Source: Acidimicrobiaceae bacterium | GTDB taxonomy: Bacteria > Actinomycetota > Acidimicrobiia > Acidimicrobiales > Aldehydirespiratoraceae | DNA length: 64,000 nucleotides | Direction: 5' to 3' | Assembly (NCBI GenBank): GCA_016845585.1 | Contig: JAERSO010000017.1 | Coordinates: 1-64,000 of the forward strand | In this document: in pieces, positions 1 to 8,248 of the stretch | How the letters are laid out: each line of letters opens with the position of its first letter | How positions within the stretch are numbered: the stretch's first letter is position 1 | Translations under genes and position numbers: made by a program | Notes under the pieces: generated by a model | Database searches by the model: none | Told to the model about the DNA's origin: nothing | What the model saw: the letters and a program-made list of their open reading frames with translations, nothing else

Positions 1-87
1 ACTGGCCCCCTCGTCAGCGCCGCAGCCGGCCAGAAGAGCGGCGCCGGCGGTCATGATGGCGAGTAGCGGTCGGAGTGTGGATGGCAT
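1..87 (-). CDS. Metal ABC transporter substrate-binding lipoprotein, N-terminal part only
   Basis: Only the first 29 codons lie inside the window, running off the left edge. They begin with ATG at 85-87 and encode a classic lipoprotein signal: a basic start, a hydrophobic stretch and the lipobox LLAGC. The gene is divergent from an ABC ATPase of the zinc/manganese type and shares a 113-bp intergenic region with two Fur-box-like palindromes. From this context I infer a ZnuA-like solute-binding lipoprotein that captures a divalent metal outside the membrane. The ligand-binding domain is not visible, so the specificity is inference. Confidence 0.6.
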   Translation of the reverse strand, partial: MPSTLRPLLAIMTAGAALLAGCGADEGAS

Positions 88-104
88 CAGCTGAAACCTT
101 CAAG

Positions 105-182
105 ATTGAGAATCACTATCATTTGAGTGACCCTAAGTCTCACCGACAGCTCAGACAACCTGGAATGAGAATCATTGTCATT
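105..182. promoter_or_regulatory. Two Fur/Zur-type operator palindromes in a divergent promoter region
   Basis: Two related palindromes lie between the divergent genes. The one at 164-182 reads AATGAGAATCATTGTCATT and is a nearly perfect inverted repeat around its centre. The one at 105-123 has the same core (GAGAATCA..ATCATT) but more mismatches. Both resemble the classic Fur/Zur box. A Fur-family gene lies 0.8 kb downstream, so autoregulated metal control of both transcripts is likely. Whether the metal is zinc or iron cannot be read from the box alone. Confidence 0.75.
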
Positions 183-200
183 TTCCGATAGGTTGAACGG

Positions 201-938
201 GTGACAACGGCAATTTCGGTCGAGGGCCTCGAGGTCCGCTACGCCAACACCCTCGCTCTCGCGGGGGTCGACCTGACCGTCCCGTCAGGGACGTCGCTGG
301 CCGTCATCGGGCCCAACGGCTCGGGGAAGTCGACCCTGCTCGCCGCGCTGGCGGGCACCATCGAACCGTCGGCCGGCTCGGCTCACACCGACGACCCCCG
401 TCCGGCTCTGGTTCTCCAGTCGACTGACGTGGATCGGAGCCTGCCCATCACTGTTCGCGAAGCGATCTCGCTCGCTCGATACTCCTCGCTCGGGCTGTTC
501 CGACGCTTCCGGTCATCGGACCGAGACGCGGTCGATCGAGCGCTCGACCGGCTGGCAATTCTGGATCTCGCCCATCGTCAGTTCCACGAACTCTCGGGCG
601 GCCAACGTCAGCGCGTGCTCGTGGCACAGGGTCTTGCCCAGGAGTCCGGCATCCTCCTGCTCGACGAACCGGTGAACGGGCTCGACCTCGTCTCACGCGC
701 CGTGATTCTCGACGTCATTGATGAGCAGATCGCCGCCGGGCGCACCGTCGTGATGACCACTCACAGCCTCGACGACGCCCAACGATGCCACCAGGTCATC
801 CTGCTCGACACGACTCCCGTGTCAGTCGGCCCGCCCGCAGCGGTACTCACTGAGGAGCATCTGCGACGAGCGTTCAGTGGGCAGTTCATCCGCATCGGCG
901 ACAAGGTGATTCTCGATGACCCGCACCATGCCCACTGA
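201..938 (+). CDS. ABC transporter ATP-binding protein, zinc/manganese type (ZnuC-like)
   Basis: This 245-residue protein energises import of a divalent metal. Walker A (GPNGSGKST) is near residues 37-45, the signature LSGGQRQR near 133-140 and Walker B (ILLLDEP) near 150-156, followed by the switch His in TTHS. The length is normal for a ZnuC-type ATPase. The GTG start at 201 follows the Fur-box region directly. A membrane permease would be expected next, but a Fur-family regulator follows instead, so the permease must lie elsewhere, perhaps beyond the left edge. Confidence 0.8.
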   Translation: MTTAISVEGLEVRYANTLALAGVDLTVPSGTSLAVIGPNGSGKSTLLAALAGTIEPSAGSAHTDDPRPALVLQSTDVDRSLPITVREAISLARYSSLGLFRRFRSSDRDAVDRALDRLAILDLAHRQFHELSGGQRQRVLVAQGLAQESGILLLDEPVNGLDLVSRAVILDVIDEQIAAGRTVVMTTHSLDDAQRCHQVILLDTTPVSVGPPAAVLTEEHLRRAFSGQFIRIGDKVILDDPHHAH

Positions 939-1000
939 CGTGCGCTCGTGTGGCCCTGACGCTCTCTGCCTCGCTCGTTCTTGAGTAGCGTGGGAACTCG

Positions 1001-1438
1001 ATGACCGACCACGACGTCGATGACGAGGTTGCCGACCTTCTCCGGCAAGCGGATCAGCGCTACACCAGCAGCCGCCGCCGACTCGTTGCCGCCCTGCAAG
1101 CGGGCGACGGGCCGCTCACCATCACGCAGATCGTCGCGGCCGACGGCTCGCTTCCGCAGTCCACCGTGTACCGGAATCTTACGGTCCTCGAAGACGCCGG
1201 CGTCGTCACCCGCATCGTGACCACGGACGAATTCGCTCGCTACGAGCTCGCCGAACACCTCACGGAACACCACCACCACCTGATCTGCTCGTCGTGCGGC
1301 GACGTCACCGACTTCTCGCTCGACACCCGCACCGAGAACAGCCTCGATCGTGCCCTGGGTCGGGCCGCCGAGAGGTTCGGCTTTCAGGTCGAGGCGCATC
1401 GTCTCGACCTCCTCGGCATCTGCGCCATGTGCGGGTGA
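1001..1438 (+). CDS. Fur-family metalloregulator, probably Zur
   Basis: This 145-residue protein has the Fur layout: an N-terminal winged helix (recognition helix around STVYRNLTVLEDAG), then a dimerisation domain with a His-rich sensor (EHHHHLICSSCG) and a second CAMCG motif at the C-terminus. The two CxxC pairs form the structural zinc site. It lies 62 bp downstream of the metal ABC ATPase in the same direction and probably binds the two palindromes at 105-182. The ZnuC-like partner favours Zur over iron Fur, but this is inference. Confidence 0.8.
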   Translation: MTDHDVDDEVADLLRQADQRYTSSRRRLVAALQAGDGPLTITQIVAADGSLPQSTVYRNLTVLEDAGVVTRIVTTDEFARYELAEHLTEHHHHLICSSCGDVTDFSLDTRTENSLDRALGRAAERFGFQVEAHRLDLLGICAMCG

Positions 1439-1484
1439 CCGAGTGCGCCGCGGACTCGAACTGCGCTGAGTCGGGCCGAAAGCG

Positions 1485-1498
1485 GGGACCTTTGGCCC
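1485..1498. promoter_or_regulatory. DosR-like box upstream of heme A synthase (tentative)
   Basis: GGGACCTTTGGCCC matches the pattern GGGnC-n4-GnCCC known for the mycobacterial hypoxia regulator DosR/DevR. It also sits in a longer hairpin-forming segment (1471-1500) in which TCGGGCC pairs with GGCCCGA. It is 38 bp upstream of the heme A synthase start and could alternatively be a terminator stem for the Fur-family gene, although no T-tract follows. Such a degenerate motif is expected several times by chance in 64 kb of this GC content, so its position is the main argument. Confidence 0.35.
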
Positions 1499-1535
1499 GA
1501 TTCCTGGAGCCCGCCGACACTTAGGCTCGCACCAT

Positions 1536-2666
1536 ATGGCGCATGTGACCGACACCGCTCCTGGCACTCACCAACGCGCCGCGCCGACCGACCCGATCAC
1601 CCGCTGGCTCTTCATGGTGGCGGCCCTTGTGGTCGGCATGGTGCTCGTCGGCGGCTACGTCCGCTTGTCGCGCGCCGGGCTCTCGATCGTGGAGTGGGAT
1701 GTCGTCACCGGGATCCTCCCGCCGATCGGCGACGCCGCGTGGGCCGAGTCGTTCGCCCTGTACCAGGAGTCACCCGAATACCGCTTGGTGAATCGGGGAA
1801 TGAGCTTGGGGGAGTACCAGGAGATCTTCTACATCGAATGGGCGCACCGGCTGATCGCCCGGGTCGTCGGCCTGTTGGTCGTGATCCCGTTGCTCTGGTT
1901 CATGCGCAAGGGTTACCTGAGTGCCCGGGAGTCATTGCGCTACTGGGGCATCGTGGCGCTGTTCGGGGTGCAGGGGTTGATGGGCTGGCTCATGGTGTCG
2001 AGTGGCCTGCGCGACCGACCGGCCGTGAGCCACTTCCGTCTGACGATTCACCTGCTCGTGGCACTGGCTCTTCTCGGCATCGTGCTCTGGATGGCGCTGG
2101 ACCGTGTGCGGGCCGAGCGAACGGGCGGCGCCGAAGCCTCGCCGGCCCCTCGGAGCATCGGAACGCAACTCTCCTACGGCCTGCTCGCCGCTGTCGTCGT
2201 GCAGATCGGTTGGGGCGGACTCGTCGCCGGTCTGAAAGCCGGATACGTCTCTGACACCTGGCCGCTCATGCACGGCCGTTTCATCCCGCGCGGCATGTTG
2301 ACCACGTACGACCCGGGATGGACGGGCCTCTTCGAACAAGTCGGCGCCCACTGGGTGCATCGCTGGTTCGCGTTCGCGGTGGCCGCGCTGGCCGTGGCGC
2401 TCTATGTCGCCGTGCGGAGCGAGCACCCGGACCGGCCGGGGCTACGGCTGGCCGCCAACTCGCTTGTGGCGGTGCTGATCGTGCAGATCGTGCTCGGTGT
2501 CTCGGTGGTGATCTTCAGCGTGCCGAAATGGTTGGCACTCGCTCATCAGGGCACTGGCGTGGCGCTGTTCTGTGTCTCGCTGGTCATCGTGCACAGCGTC
2601 CGAGCGCAGCCCGACCTCCAGCCGGTTCGTGAGGCGGCCCAGCCCTCGGAATTCGTCGAGGCCTGA
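1536..2666 (+). CDS. ctaA: Heme A synthase, COX15/CtaA family
   Basis: The enzyme oxidises the C8 methyl of heme O to give heme A for aa3-type cytochrome oxidase. The 376-residue protein has about eight membrane helices and the expected haem-ligand histidines in EWAHR, HFRLTIH, HWVHRW and AHQGTG. Two features, GGYVRLSRAGLSIVEW and SPEYRLVNRGMSLGEYQ, are typical of the COX15 branch known from mitochondria and alphaproteobacteria rather than the short Gram-positive CtaA form. It stands alone, without other cox genes nearby. It implies an aerobic respiratory chain. Confidence 0.9.
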   Translation: MAHVTDTAPGTHQRAAPTDPITRWLFMVAALVVGMVLVGGYVRLSRAGLSIVEWDVVTGILPPIGDAAWAESFALYQESPEYRLVNRGMSLGEYQEIFYIEWAHRLIARVVGLLVVIPLLWFMRKGYLSARESLRYWGIVALFGVQGLMGWLMVSSGLRDRPAVSHFRLTIHLLVALALLGIVLWMALDRVRAERTGGAEASPAPRSIGTQLSYGLLAAVVVQIGWGGLVAGLKAGYVSDTWPLMHGRFIPRGMLTTYDPGWTGLFEQVGAHWVHRWFAFAVAALAVALYVAVRSEHPDRPGLRLAANSLVAVLIVQIVLGVSVVIFSVPKWLALAHQGTGVALFCVSLVIVHSVRAQPDLQPVREAAQPSEFVEA

Positions 2667-2767
2667 GTAGACCCGGCCTGCGGATTCCCGTGGGGGGGTA
2701 TTCGAGTCGTTCGTCCCTACGCGCATGAGTTCCATCGGGCCAGACTGAAGGTGAGCCTCGAGAGGGA

Positions 2768-4000
2768 GTGAGCGTGGGGCAGACCGAAAGCAGCGTGTCT
2801 CTGGACCGCGAGGTCACCCTCCCGATGCTCGTGCTCTACGGGTTGGGCACCACGATCGGGGCAGGGATCTACGCGCTCACCGGCGAGGTCGCCGGTTCCG
2901 CCGGTATGCGGGCGCCGCTGGCGTTCCTGGTGTCCGCTCTGTTGGCCGGCGTGACCGCGATCGGCTTCGCCGAACTGGCCGGTCGCTTGCCGAAGGCCGC
3001 CGGCGAGGCGGTGTTCGTGGAGACGGCGTTCGGTCGCCGCAGGCTCACGGGCGCCGTCGGGATCGCGGTGCTGACCGCTGGTGTGGTGGCCGCCGCCACG
3101 ATCACCAACGCGTTCGGCGGCTACGTGGCCGAACTGATCGACAGCCCACGATGGATCCTCGTCACGGCCCTCATCGTGGTCCTCGGGGGCGTGGCGGTTT
3201 CCGGCGTGAAGGAGTCGGTCCTGTTCGCGGCGGTGCTCACCGTGGTGGAGGTGATCGGCCTCGGCCTGGTGCTGTGGGCCGGACGCGACAGCTTCGGTGA
3301 CCTGGCGACCCGGGTCGACGAGTTGCTCGGTCCGCCGTCGTCGCTCAGTGGCTGGAGTGCTGTGTTGGGCGGAGCCTTCCTCGCCTTCTTCGCGTTCCTC
3401 GGCTTCGAGGACATGGACGCGGTGGCGGAGGAGACCACCAACGCCCGAGTCACGTTGCCCCGCGCCATCCTCCTCACACTGGGAATCACCACGGTGCTCT
3501 ACATGACCGTGGCCGCGGTGGCCGTACTCCAGGTCGACCCCGACCGTCTTGCCGAGTCCGATGCACCCTTGGCCCTGATCTTCGAGGAGGCCGGCGGGAA
3601 TCCCGACGTGCTGGCGTTCATCGCCGCGCTCGCCATGGTGAACGGCGCACTGGTGCAGCTCGTGATGATCCCCCGAGTCGTGTACGGACTCGCCAACCTC
3701 GACCTCCTGCCGACCTGGGCCGGCGAGGTGTCGCCCCGGACCCACACGCCGGTGCGGGCCACGCTCGCGGCCGCCGCGCTGGTGATGGTGTTGGCGGTCG
3801 CCATCGAGATGGAATGGTTGGCTCGGGTCACGTCGGCCACGACGATGGGCATCTTCATCGCCATCAATGCTGCGTTGATCGCGATCAAACGGCAGGGCAC
3901 CCCGACGTCGACGTTCCAGGTGCCGACATGGGTTCCGTACCTCGGGGTCGTGGCCGCCACTGGGATGTTCGTGGCCGAGGTGGCGCGGATCGCTCTCTAG
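2768..4000 (+). CDS. APC-superfamily amino acid permease (copy 1)
   Basis: This 410-residue membrane protein belongs to the amino acid-polyamine-organocation family. The diagnostic TM1 motif (GTTIGAGIYALTG) is near residues 26-38, and about 12 hydrophobic segments follow. The GTG start has a good GAGGGAG ribosome site at 2760-2766. A second copy at 11936-13162 differs at only about 30 of 400 aligned residues by my reading, while the DNA differs mainly at third codon positions. The substrate cannot be told from sequence; the neighbours give no clue. Confidence 0.8.
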   Translation: MSVGQTESSVSLDREVTLPMLVLYGLGTTIGAGIYALTGEVAGSAGMRAPLAFLVSALLAGVTAIGFAELAGRLPKAAGEAVFVETAFGRRRLTGAVGIAVLTAGVVAAATITNAFGGYVAELIDSPRWILVTALIVVLGGVAVSGVKESVLFAAVLTVVEVIGLGLVLWAGRDSFGDLATRVDELLGPPSSLSGWSAVLGGAFLAFFAFLGFEDMDAVAEETTNARVTLPRAILLTLGITTVLYMTVAAVAVLQVDPDRLAESDAPLALIFEEAGGNPDVLAFIAALAMVNGALVQLVMIPRVVYGLANLDLLPTWAGEVSPRTHTPVRATLAAAALVMVLAVAIEMEWLARVTSATTMGIFIAINAALIAIKRQGTPTSTFQVPTWVPYLGVVAATGMFVAEVARIAL

Positions 4001-4045
4001 GATTCCGGCAATGACGGATGAGGTGCCGCAGCGAAACCCGACTCG

Positions 4046-4672
4046 GTGATCGTGGTCAACGGCGTGTCGTTGGTCGTTCACGCCCAAGGCCGCGAGGAGG
4101 CTCCGCCGATGGTGCTCCTCCATGCGCCGGGGGACCGGGCCGGGGGTTGGGCGCCGGTGGCGGACTCGTTCGCCGAGTCGTTCCACGTCTTCGCGGTGGA
4201 TCTCCGTGGTCACGGGGGCAGCAGCCGGCCTGAGGCGTATTCGTTCGCGGCGATGCGCGAAGACGTGATCGGCGTGCTCGAGCAGCTGGACGTGGGGCCG
4301 GTCACCCTGATCGGCCACTCGATGGGTGGCGTGATCGCCTACCGGGTCGCGATCGACCGCCCCGAACTCGTTTCGCGTCTGGTGATCGAAGACGTGTCGC
4401 CCCCGTACCCGCGCCGCCGTGCCATCCCGGACCGACCGGATGATGCAGACTCGTTGGACTTCGACTGGGAGCGCCTCGACACGATCGCGGGACCAACACT
4501 GATCATCGGGGGTGGGCCGGACAGTCACATCCCGCAGGACAAGCTCCTCGAGACCGCTGACCGGATCCCCGTTTGTGATCTCGTGACCATCCCCGCGGGC
4601 CACCACGTGCATGCAGCCGAACCCGCGCTGTTCAGCCGAGTGGTCCTGGACTGGCTGCAGACGCAGCACTGA
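4046..4672 (+). CDS. Alpha/beta-fold hydrolase, small, with shortened cap
   Basis: The oxyanion region (LLHAPGDRAGGW), the nucleophile elbow GHSMGG (Ser near residue 92) and the terminal catalytic His (AGHHVHA) are present. At 208 residues it is short for the family. Compared with relatives I remember, the stretch between FDW and ERLDTIAGPTLII lacks about 20 residues of the cap, so a small in-frame deletion is possible. The GTG start is the only in-frame choice, because nearby ATGs lie in other frames or run into a stop. Substrate unknown. Its 3' end overlaps the broken convergent HxlR gene. Confidence 0.7.
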   Translation: MIVVNGVSLVVHAQGREEAPPMVLLHAPGDRAGGWAPVADSFAESFHVFAVDLRGHGGSSRPEAYSFAAMREDVIGVLEQLDVGPVTLIGHSMGGVIAYRVAIDRPELVSRLVIEDVSPPYPRRRAIPDRPDDADSLDFDWERLDTIAGPTLIIGGGPDSHIPQDKLLETADRIPVCDLVTIPAGHHVHAAEPALFSRVVLDWLQTQH

Positions 4673-5255
4673 CTCGGGCGCCTCGGCTCAACCCCGCGCT
4701 CATGACCGCCGCGCCCAGGAGCGTGAGGAAGGCCGGTGCGTGCTCGGCGCCCTCCTCGACATCGACATGGTCGGCCACGAACTCGTCGACGGTCATCATC
4801 CCTTCGCCGACATCGAGGAACGCCTCGTAGTCGGTGCGAACGATGATGTCGATCGGCCCAACGGAACGTCCCCACTCGACATCGATTGAGTCGGTGCGCG
4901 AGGTGATCGTGAATTCCGCATCATCGACGACGAGCAGGGCCCGGAGGTCCGGTCGATCGACCACGGACTCCAAAAGGATTCGCAGGGGGAGAGCGATCGT
5001 GCGCAGGTTGCCCGGGTCTCGCGGGTCTGTATCTCGTTCGACGCCGGCCCGGAAGCGTACGAGCTCCCAGAGCACACGGTCGGTGCGCCGACCGACGTCG
5101 GTGAGTCGATAGGGGGCGAGGCGGCTGTCGTCACCGCGCTCGATCAGGCCCGAGTCGGCCAGCTCCGCCAGGCGGGTCGACAGCAGGTTGGTGGCGATGC
5201 CCAGCCCTTCCTGCAGCTCCTGGAATCGGGCTGGGCCGGCGTGGAGGTCGCGGGG
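4632..5255 (-). pseudogene. HxlR-type transcriptional regulator, N-terminus missing
   Basis: The reading frame contains the second half of an HxlR winged helix (RDLHAGPARFQELQ then TNLLSTRLAELADSGLIERG) followed by a roughly 100-residue C-terminal domain, as seen in HxlR proteins with an SCP2-like tail. The first helices of the DNA-binding domain, normally about 30 residues, are absent: the frame meets TGA at 5256-5258 and there is no start codon before the wing. The lost part is replaced by the 5' end of a divergent carbonic anhydrase fragment, which suggests a deletion junction near 5256. A GTG at 5073-5075 would give only the C-terminal domain. Confidence 0.65.
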
Positions 5256-5257
5256 TC

Positions 5258-5632
5258 ATGTCAGATCTGAACCCCTGCTCGACCGCAACCACGCCTTTGC
5301 CGAAGCCCCAGGTCATCGTCGTCACCTGCATGGATGGGCGCGTCGACCCGGCGCACATCCTGGGTGTGGAGCTCGGTGACGCGTTGGTCATCCGCAACGC
5401 GGGCGGCCGCGTGACCCGAGACGTGATGGAGGAGGTCGCGTTCGTCGGCGCCGTGACGGAGATGATGGCCGGAGACGATGCCGCGCCATTCGAGGTTGCC
5501 GTCATCCACCACACCGCCTGTGGCAGCGGATTCCTCGCCGACCCGAACTTCCGGGCCACGCTCGCGGCATCGACGGGTGCCGACGATCAGACGTTGGCCG
5601 CGGATAGCCGGGGAGGCCGTCAGAAGCGGTAG
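5258..5632 (+). pseudogene. Beta-carbonic anhydrase fragment
   Basis: The zinc-site sequence CMDGRVDPAHILG, the core VIRNAGGRVT and the second site HHTACGS are those of a beta-class carbonic anhydrase. The frame stops after about 124 residues, some 60-70 short of the usual length, right at the end of the convergent glycosyltransferase gene. In addition, the expected N-terminal sequence LLDRNHAFAE occurs at 5275-5304 in a different frame, so two opposite frameshifts seem to have occurred within about 30 bp. I read it as a decayed gene next to a decayed regulator; an expressed short protein is less likely. Confidence 0.65.
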
Positions 5633-7182
5633 ATCCTGACGAACTCGATCCCGCCGATGATCACGACATCGACCAGCTCGGCCGCGTCGATGAGCTCCTG
5701 TTGACGCTCGGGCCATCGCTGACGATCGGAGACATAGACGAGCATGTATTCCGGTTCTGCATCAGGGGCCAGCATGAGACACGGGAAGTGGAACTCATCG
5801 TGGCGCCCGCCGAACGAGGTCTCGACACCGAGGCAATCACCACCCTCGAGCGCCATGATCCGCTCACCGGCGACGTCCATCCCCAGGCCGCCTCCGACGA
5901 TCGTCGTGGCCTCGACCGCGGCCGCGCCACCGCCCATGAGCGGGTTGTAGAACGCGAGCGAGTGAGGGGCGAAGTTGACGGCGTGCAGTAGGAGCACGGT
6001 GCCCGCCACGCGACCGGCGATGCGGAACCGCGGCCCGTGACCGAGCCGATCGACCAGCGCAGAGACGCCGAGCCCGACGACGACAGCGAGAGCCACGATG
6101 ACCGTGATCCCATAGCGATCGATCTGTTTCGACGAGAACGACAGGATGAGAAATGTCGGCGCGATACCGGCGAGCACCATCGCGGCGGCGAGCCGAGTGT
6201 CGCGATGCCAGAGAGCGAGCGGCACGGTGACGAGGACCGCCATCGAGAACCATGCCGTCATCCGAAACGGCACGGTGACGAAATAGAACGCCGGGCCGAC
6301 GGTCTGGGTGAGCTCCCCATACCAGAACTGCGGGTGGCCGCGAGAGGCCAGACCCGCCGAGCCGCGGAGAACCTCGATCTGGCCGGCGGGGTCGGCCCAG
6401 ATGGCTGGATAGGCGATGGGGATCGTCGCCAGTCCAGCCAGAGCGAAGGCGATGACGGAGCGCCGGAGGTCGCGTAGGTCGTCGCCCGCGGGATCGTTGT
6501 GGCGGCGGATTCGCAGGTATGCCATCGCGACGACCAATGGCGCGAACGCCAGGTACGAGACGGCCGAGATCTTCGTGAGCACGCCCATGGCGAGGAACAC
6601 GCCCGCCACCCCTGCGGTCAGCACCGGCCGGTCGGGGCGGCGCTCCGGATCGGGCACGCCCAACGCCCATGCGAAGCCGAGAACACCGATGGTTGCGGGA
6701 AGCGTGGACAGGCTGTCGACATGCAGCATCGCGCCGAGTCCGATGATCCACGGCTCGGTCGCCAGGATGAGGCACGCGACCCATGCCGCGACATCTCCCA
6801 CCCAACGGCGGAGCACGTGGAAGAGCACGACGATCAGCGCGGCGTTGAGCACGGCCGCGATCAACTGGGCCAGCCCGAGACCGGACCAATTGCGGTTGAA
6901 AGGACCCGACGCGTCGAGAACGCCGACCTTGTCGGCGAACCAGAGTGCTGCACGCGCTGCTGACCCCACCCACATCGTGAGGATTCCCGGCATGGTGGCC
7001 GTTCCCTCGCGAGAGGCCGTCAACCCACCAGGATCGAGGTTCATCAGCGCGTCGGAGAACCCTTGGGATCGCGACATCCAGTGGGCTTCGTCGACGAACA
7101 CGAAGCGCCACGCGGTGAGCATCCGCGGGATCGCCGCTACTGATGCCATCAGGAGATACGGCACCGAGCGTCGGAAGGACAT
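5620..7182 (-). CDS. Membrane glycosyltransferase, GT39/ArnT-like
   Basis: This roughly 520-residue polytopic protein has about 10-12 hydrophobic segments and an acidic VDEAHW motif in its first extracellular loop, as in the protein O-mannosyltransferase/ArnT fold where the Asp-Glu pair is catalytic. It should transfer a sugar from a polyprenyl-phosphate donor onto an envelope acceptor outside the membrane. I chose ATG at 7180-7182 (MSFRRSVPYLL); an upstream extension would be hydrophilic and overlap the divergent gene. The divergent GT2 enzyme at 7295 could make its polyprenyl-phosphate sugar donor. Confidence 0.75.
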   Translation of the reverse strand: MSFRRSVPYLLMASVAAIPRMLTAWRFVFVDEAHWMSRSQGFSDALMNLDPGGLTASREGTATMPGILTMWVGSAARAALWFADKVGVLDASGPFNRNWSGLGLAQLIAAVLNAALIVVLFHVLRRWVGDVAAWVACLILATEPWIIGLGAMLHVDSLSTLPATIGVLGFAWALGVPDPERRPDRPVLTAGVAGVFLAMGVLTKISAVSYLAFAPLVVAMAYLRIRRHNDPAGDDLRDLRRSVIAFALAGLATIPIAYPAIWADPAGQIEVLRGSAGLASRGHPQFWYGELTQTVGPAFYFVTVPFRMTAWFSMAVLVTVPLALWHRDTRLAAAMVLAGIAPTFLILSFSSKQIDRYGITVIVALAVVVGLGVSALVDRLGHGPRFRIAGRVAGTVLLLHAVNFAPHSLAFYNPLMGGGAAAVEATTIVGGGLGMDVAGERIMALEGGDCLGVETSFGGRHDEFHFPCLMLAPDAEPEYMLVYVSDRQRWPERQQELIDAAELVDVVIIGGIEFVRIYRF

Positions 7183-7294
7183 CGCTCGAAGCCTACCGCT
7201 CGGACCAAGCCCGGACGGCAGGTGGCCTCGCTCGTCGCTCGGGCTGCGTTTGGGTGCCGTTCCTTGGCCCGGCGCGGCCGTAGGATCGCCGGAA

Positions 7295-8239
7295 GTGACC
7301 AACGGATCGACCAAACGAGCGGACAGCGTCGGCGCGCTGTTGCCCGCCTACAACGAGGCGGAGAACCTCCCCGACGTCACGCGCGAACTCGCCAGGGCCC
7401 TCGACGAACGGTTCGACGACTGGAGCATCCTCGTCGTGGACGACGGGAGCGTCGACGAGACCCGCGAGGTGATGGCCGCCATCAATCGCGATGAACCGAG
7501 GATCAGCACCCTGCGGCTTCGGGGGAACCGCGGCAAGAGCGAAGCGCTGCGCTCCGGTCTGGAGCAGCTCGACACCGACCTGGTGCTGTTGATGGATGCC
7601 GATGGTCAGGATGATCCCGGCGAACTCGACGCGCTGTTGGCGCCGATCGACGCGGGGAATGACCTCGTCACCGGCCAGCGAGCGATCCGCAACGATCGGT
7701 TCATCAAGCGGCACACATCACGGCTCTACAACCTCGCCACGAATCGGCTCACCGGGGTCAAGGGCCGCGATTTCAACAGCGGCTACAAGCTGATTCGTCG
7801 CGACGCGGCCGAGAGCCTCGTGCTCTACGGCGAGCTCCATCGCTACATCCCGGTGCTCGCCCATTGGGCGGGCTTTCGAGTGGCCGAAGTGGAGGTCAAT
7901 CACCGCACCCGACTCCGTGGTTCCACGAAGTTCGGACGAAACCGGTTCTGGCGCGGGATGCTCGACCTGTTCACGGTCAAGTTCATCACGACGTATGACC
8001 GTCGCCCCTTTCACCTGATCGGCGGCACCGGGCTGGTGGTGGGCGCTGTCGGTGCCGCGCTGCTGACATGGATGCTCGTGGCTCGAATTCTCGGCAACGC
8101 GGTCGGTGATCGCCCCGCTCTTCTCGCCGGGGTGACGCTGGCCGTCGTCGGTGTCCAGCTCGTCTCCATCGGTTTGATCGCGGAACTGATGGTCAATCTC
8201 GATGCCCGCCGCCGAAGAGAAGGTCGGGGTCCCGACTGA
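7295..8239 (+). CDS. Family 2 glycosyltransferase, polyprenyl-phosphate sugar synthase type
   Basis: The first 230 residues form a GT-A domain: LLPAYNEAENL near the start, VVDDGSVDET, and the metal-binding LLMDADGQDDP. This arrangement matches DPM1/DPG synthase-like enzymes that load a sugar onto polyprenyl phosphate. Two C-terminal membrane helices follow (around LIGGTGLVVGAVGAALL and the LAVVGVQLVSIGLIAEL region). The GTG at 7295 gives 314 residues, normal for the family. It is divergent from the GT39-like transferase and convergent with a UPF0104 membrane protein; all fit envelope glycosylation. Confidence 0.8.
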   Translation: MTNGSTKRADSVGALLPAYNEAENLPDVTRELARALDERFDDWSILVVDDGSVDETREVMAAINRDEPRISTLRLRGNRGKSEALRSGLEQLDTDLVLLMDADGQDDPGELDALLAPIDAGNDLVTGQRAIRNDRFIKRHTSRLYNLATNRLTGVKGRDFNSGYKLIRRDAAESLVLYGELHRYIPVLAHWAGFRVAEVEVNHRTRLRGSTKFGRNRFWRGMLDLFTVKFITTYDRRPFHLIGGTGLVVGAVGAALLTWMLVARILGNAVGDRPALLAGVTLAVVGVQLVSIGLIAELMVNLDARRRREGRGPD

Positions 8240-8248
8240 GGGTCGACG

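Noticed and set aside
2717-4669. 650-residue open frame on the minus strand
   Set aside because: It is the antisense shadow of the APC permease and hydrolase genes; composition is His/Arg/Gly-rich with no domain.
6416-7294. N-terminal extension of the GT2 glycosyltransferase frame
   Set aside because: The frame is open by GC bias through the antisense GT39-like gene; the conserved protein starts at GTG 7295.
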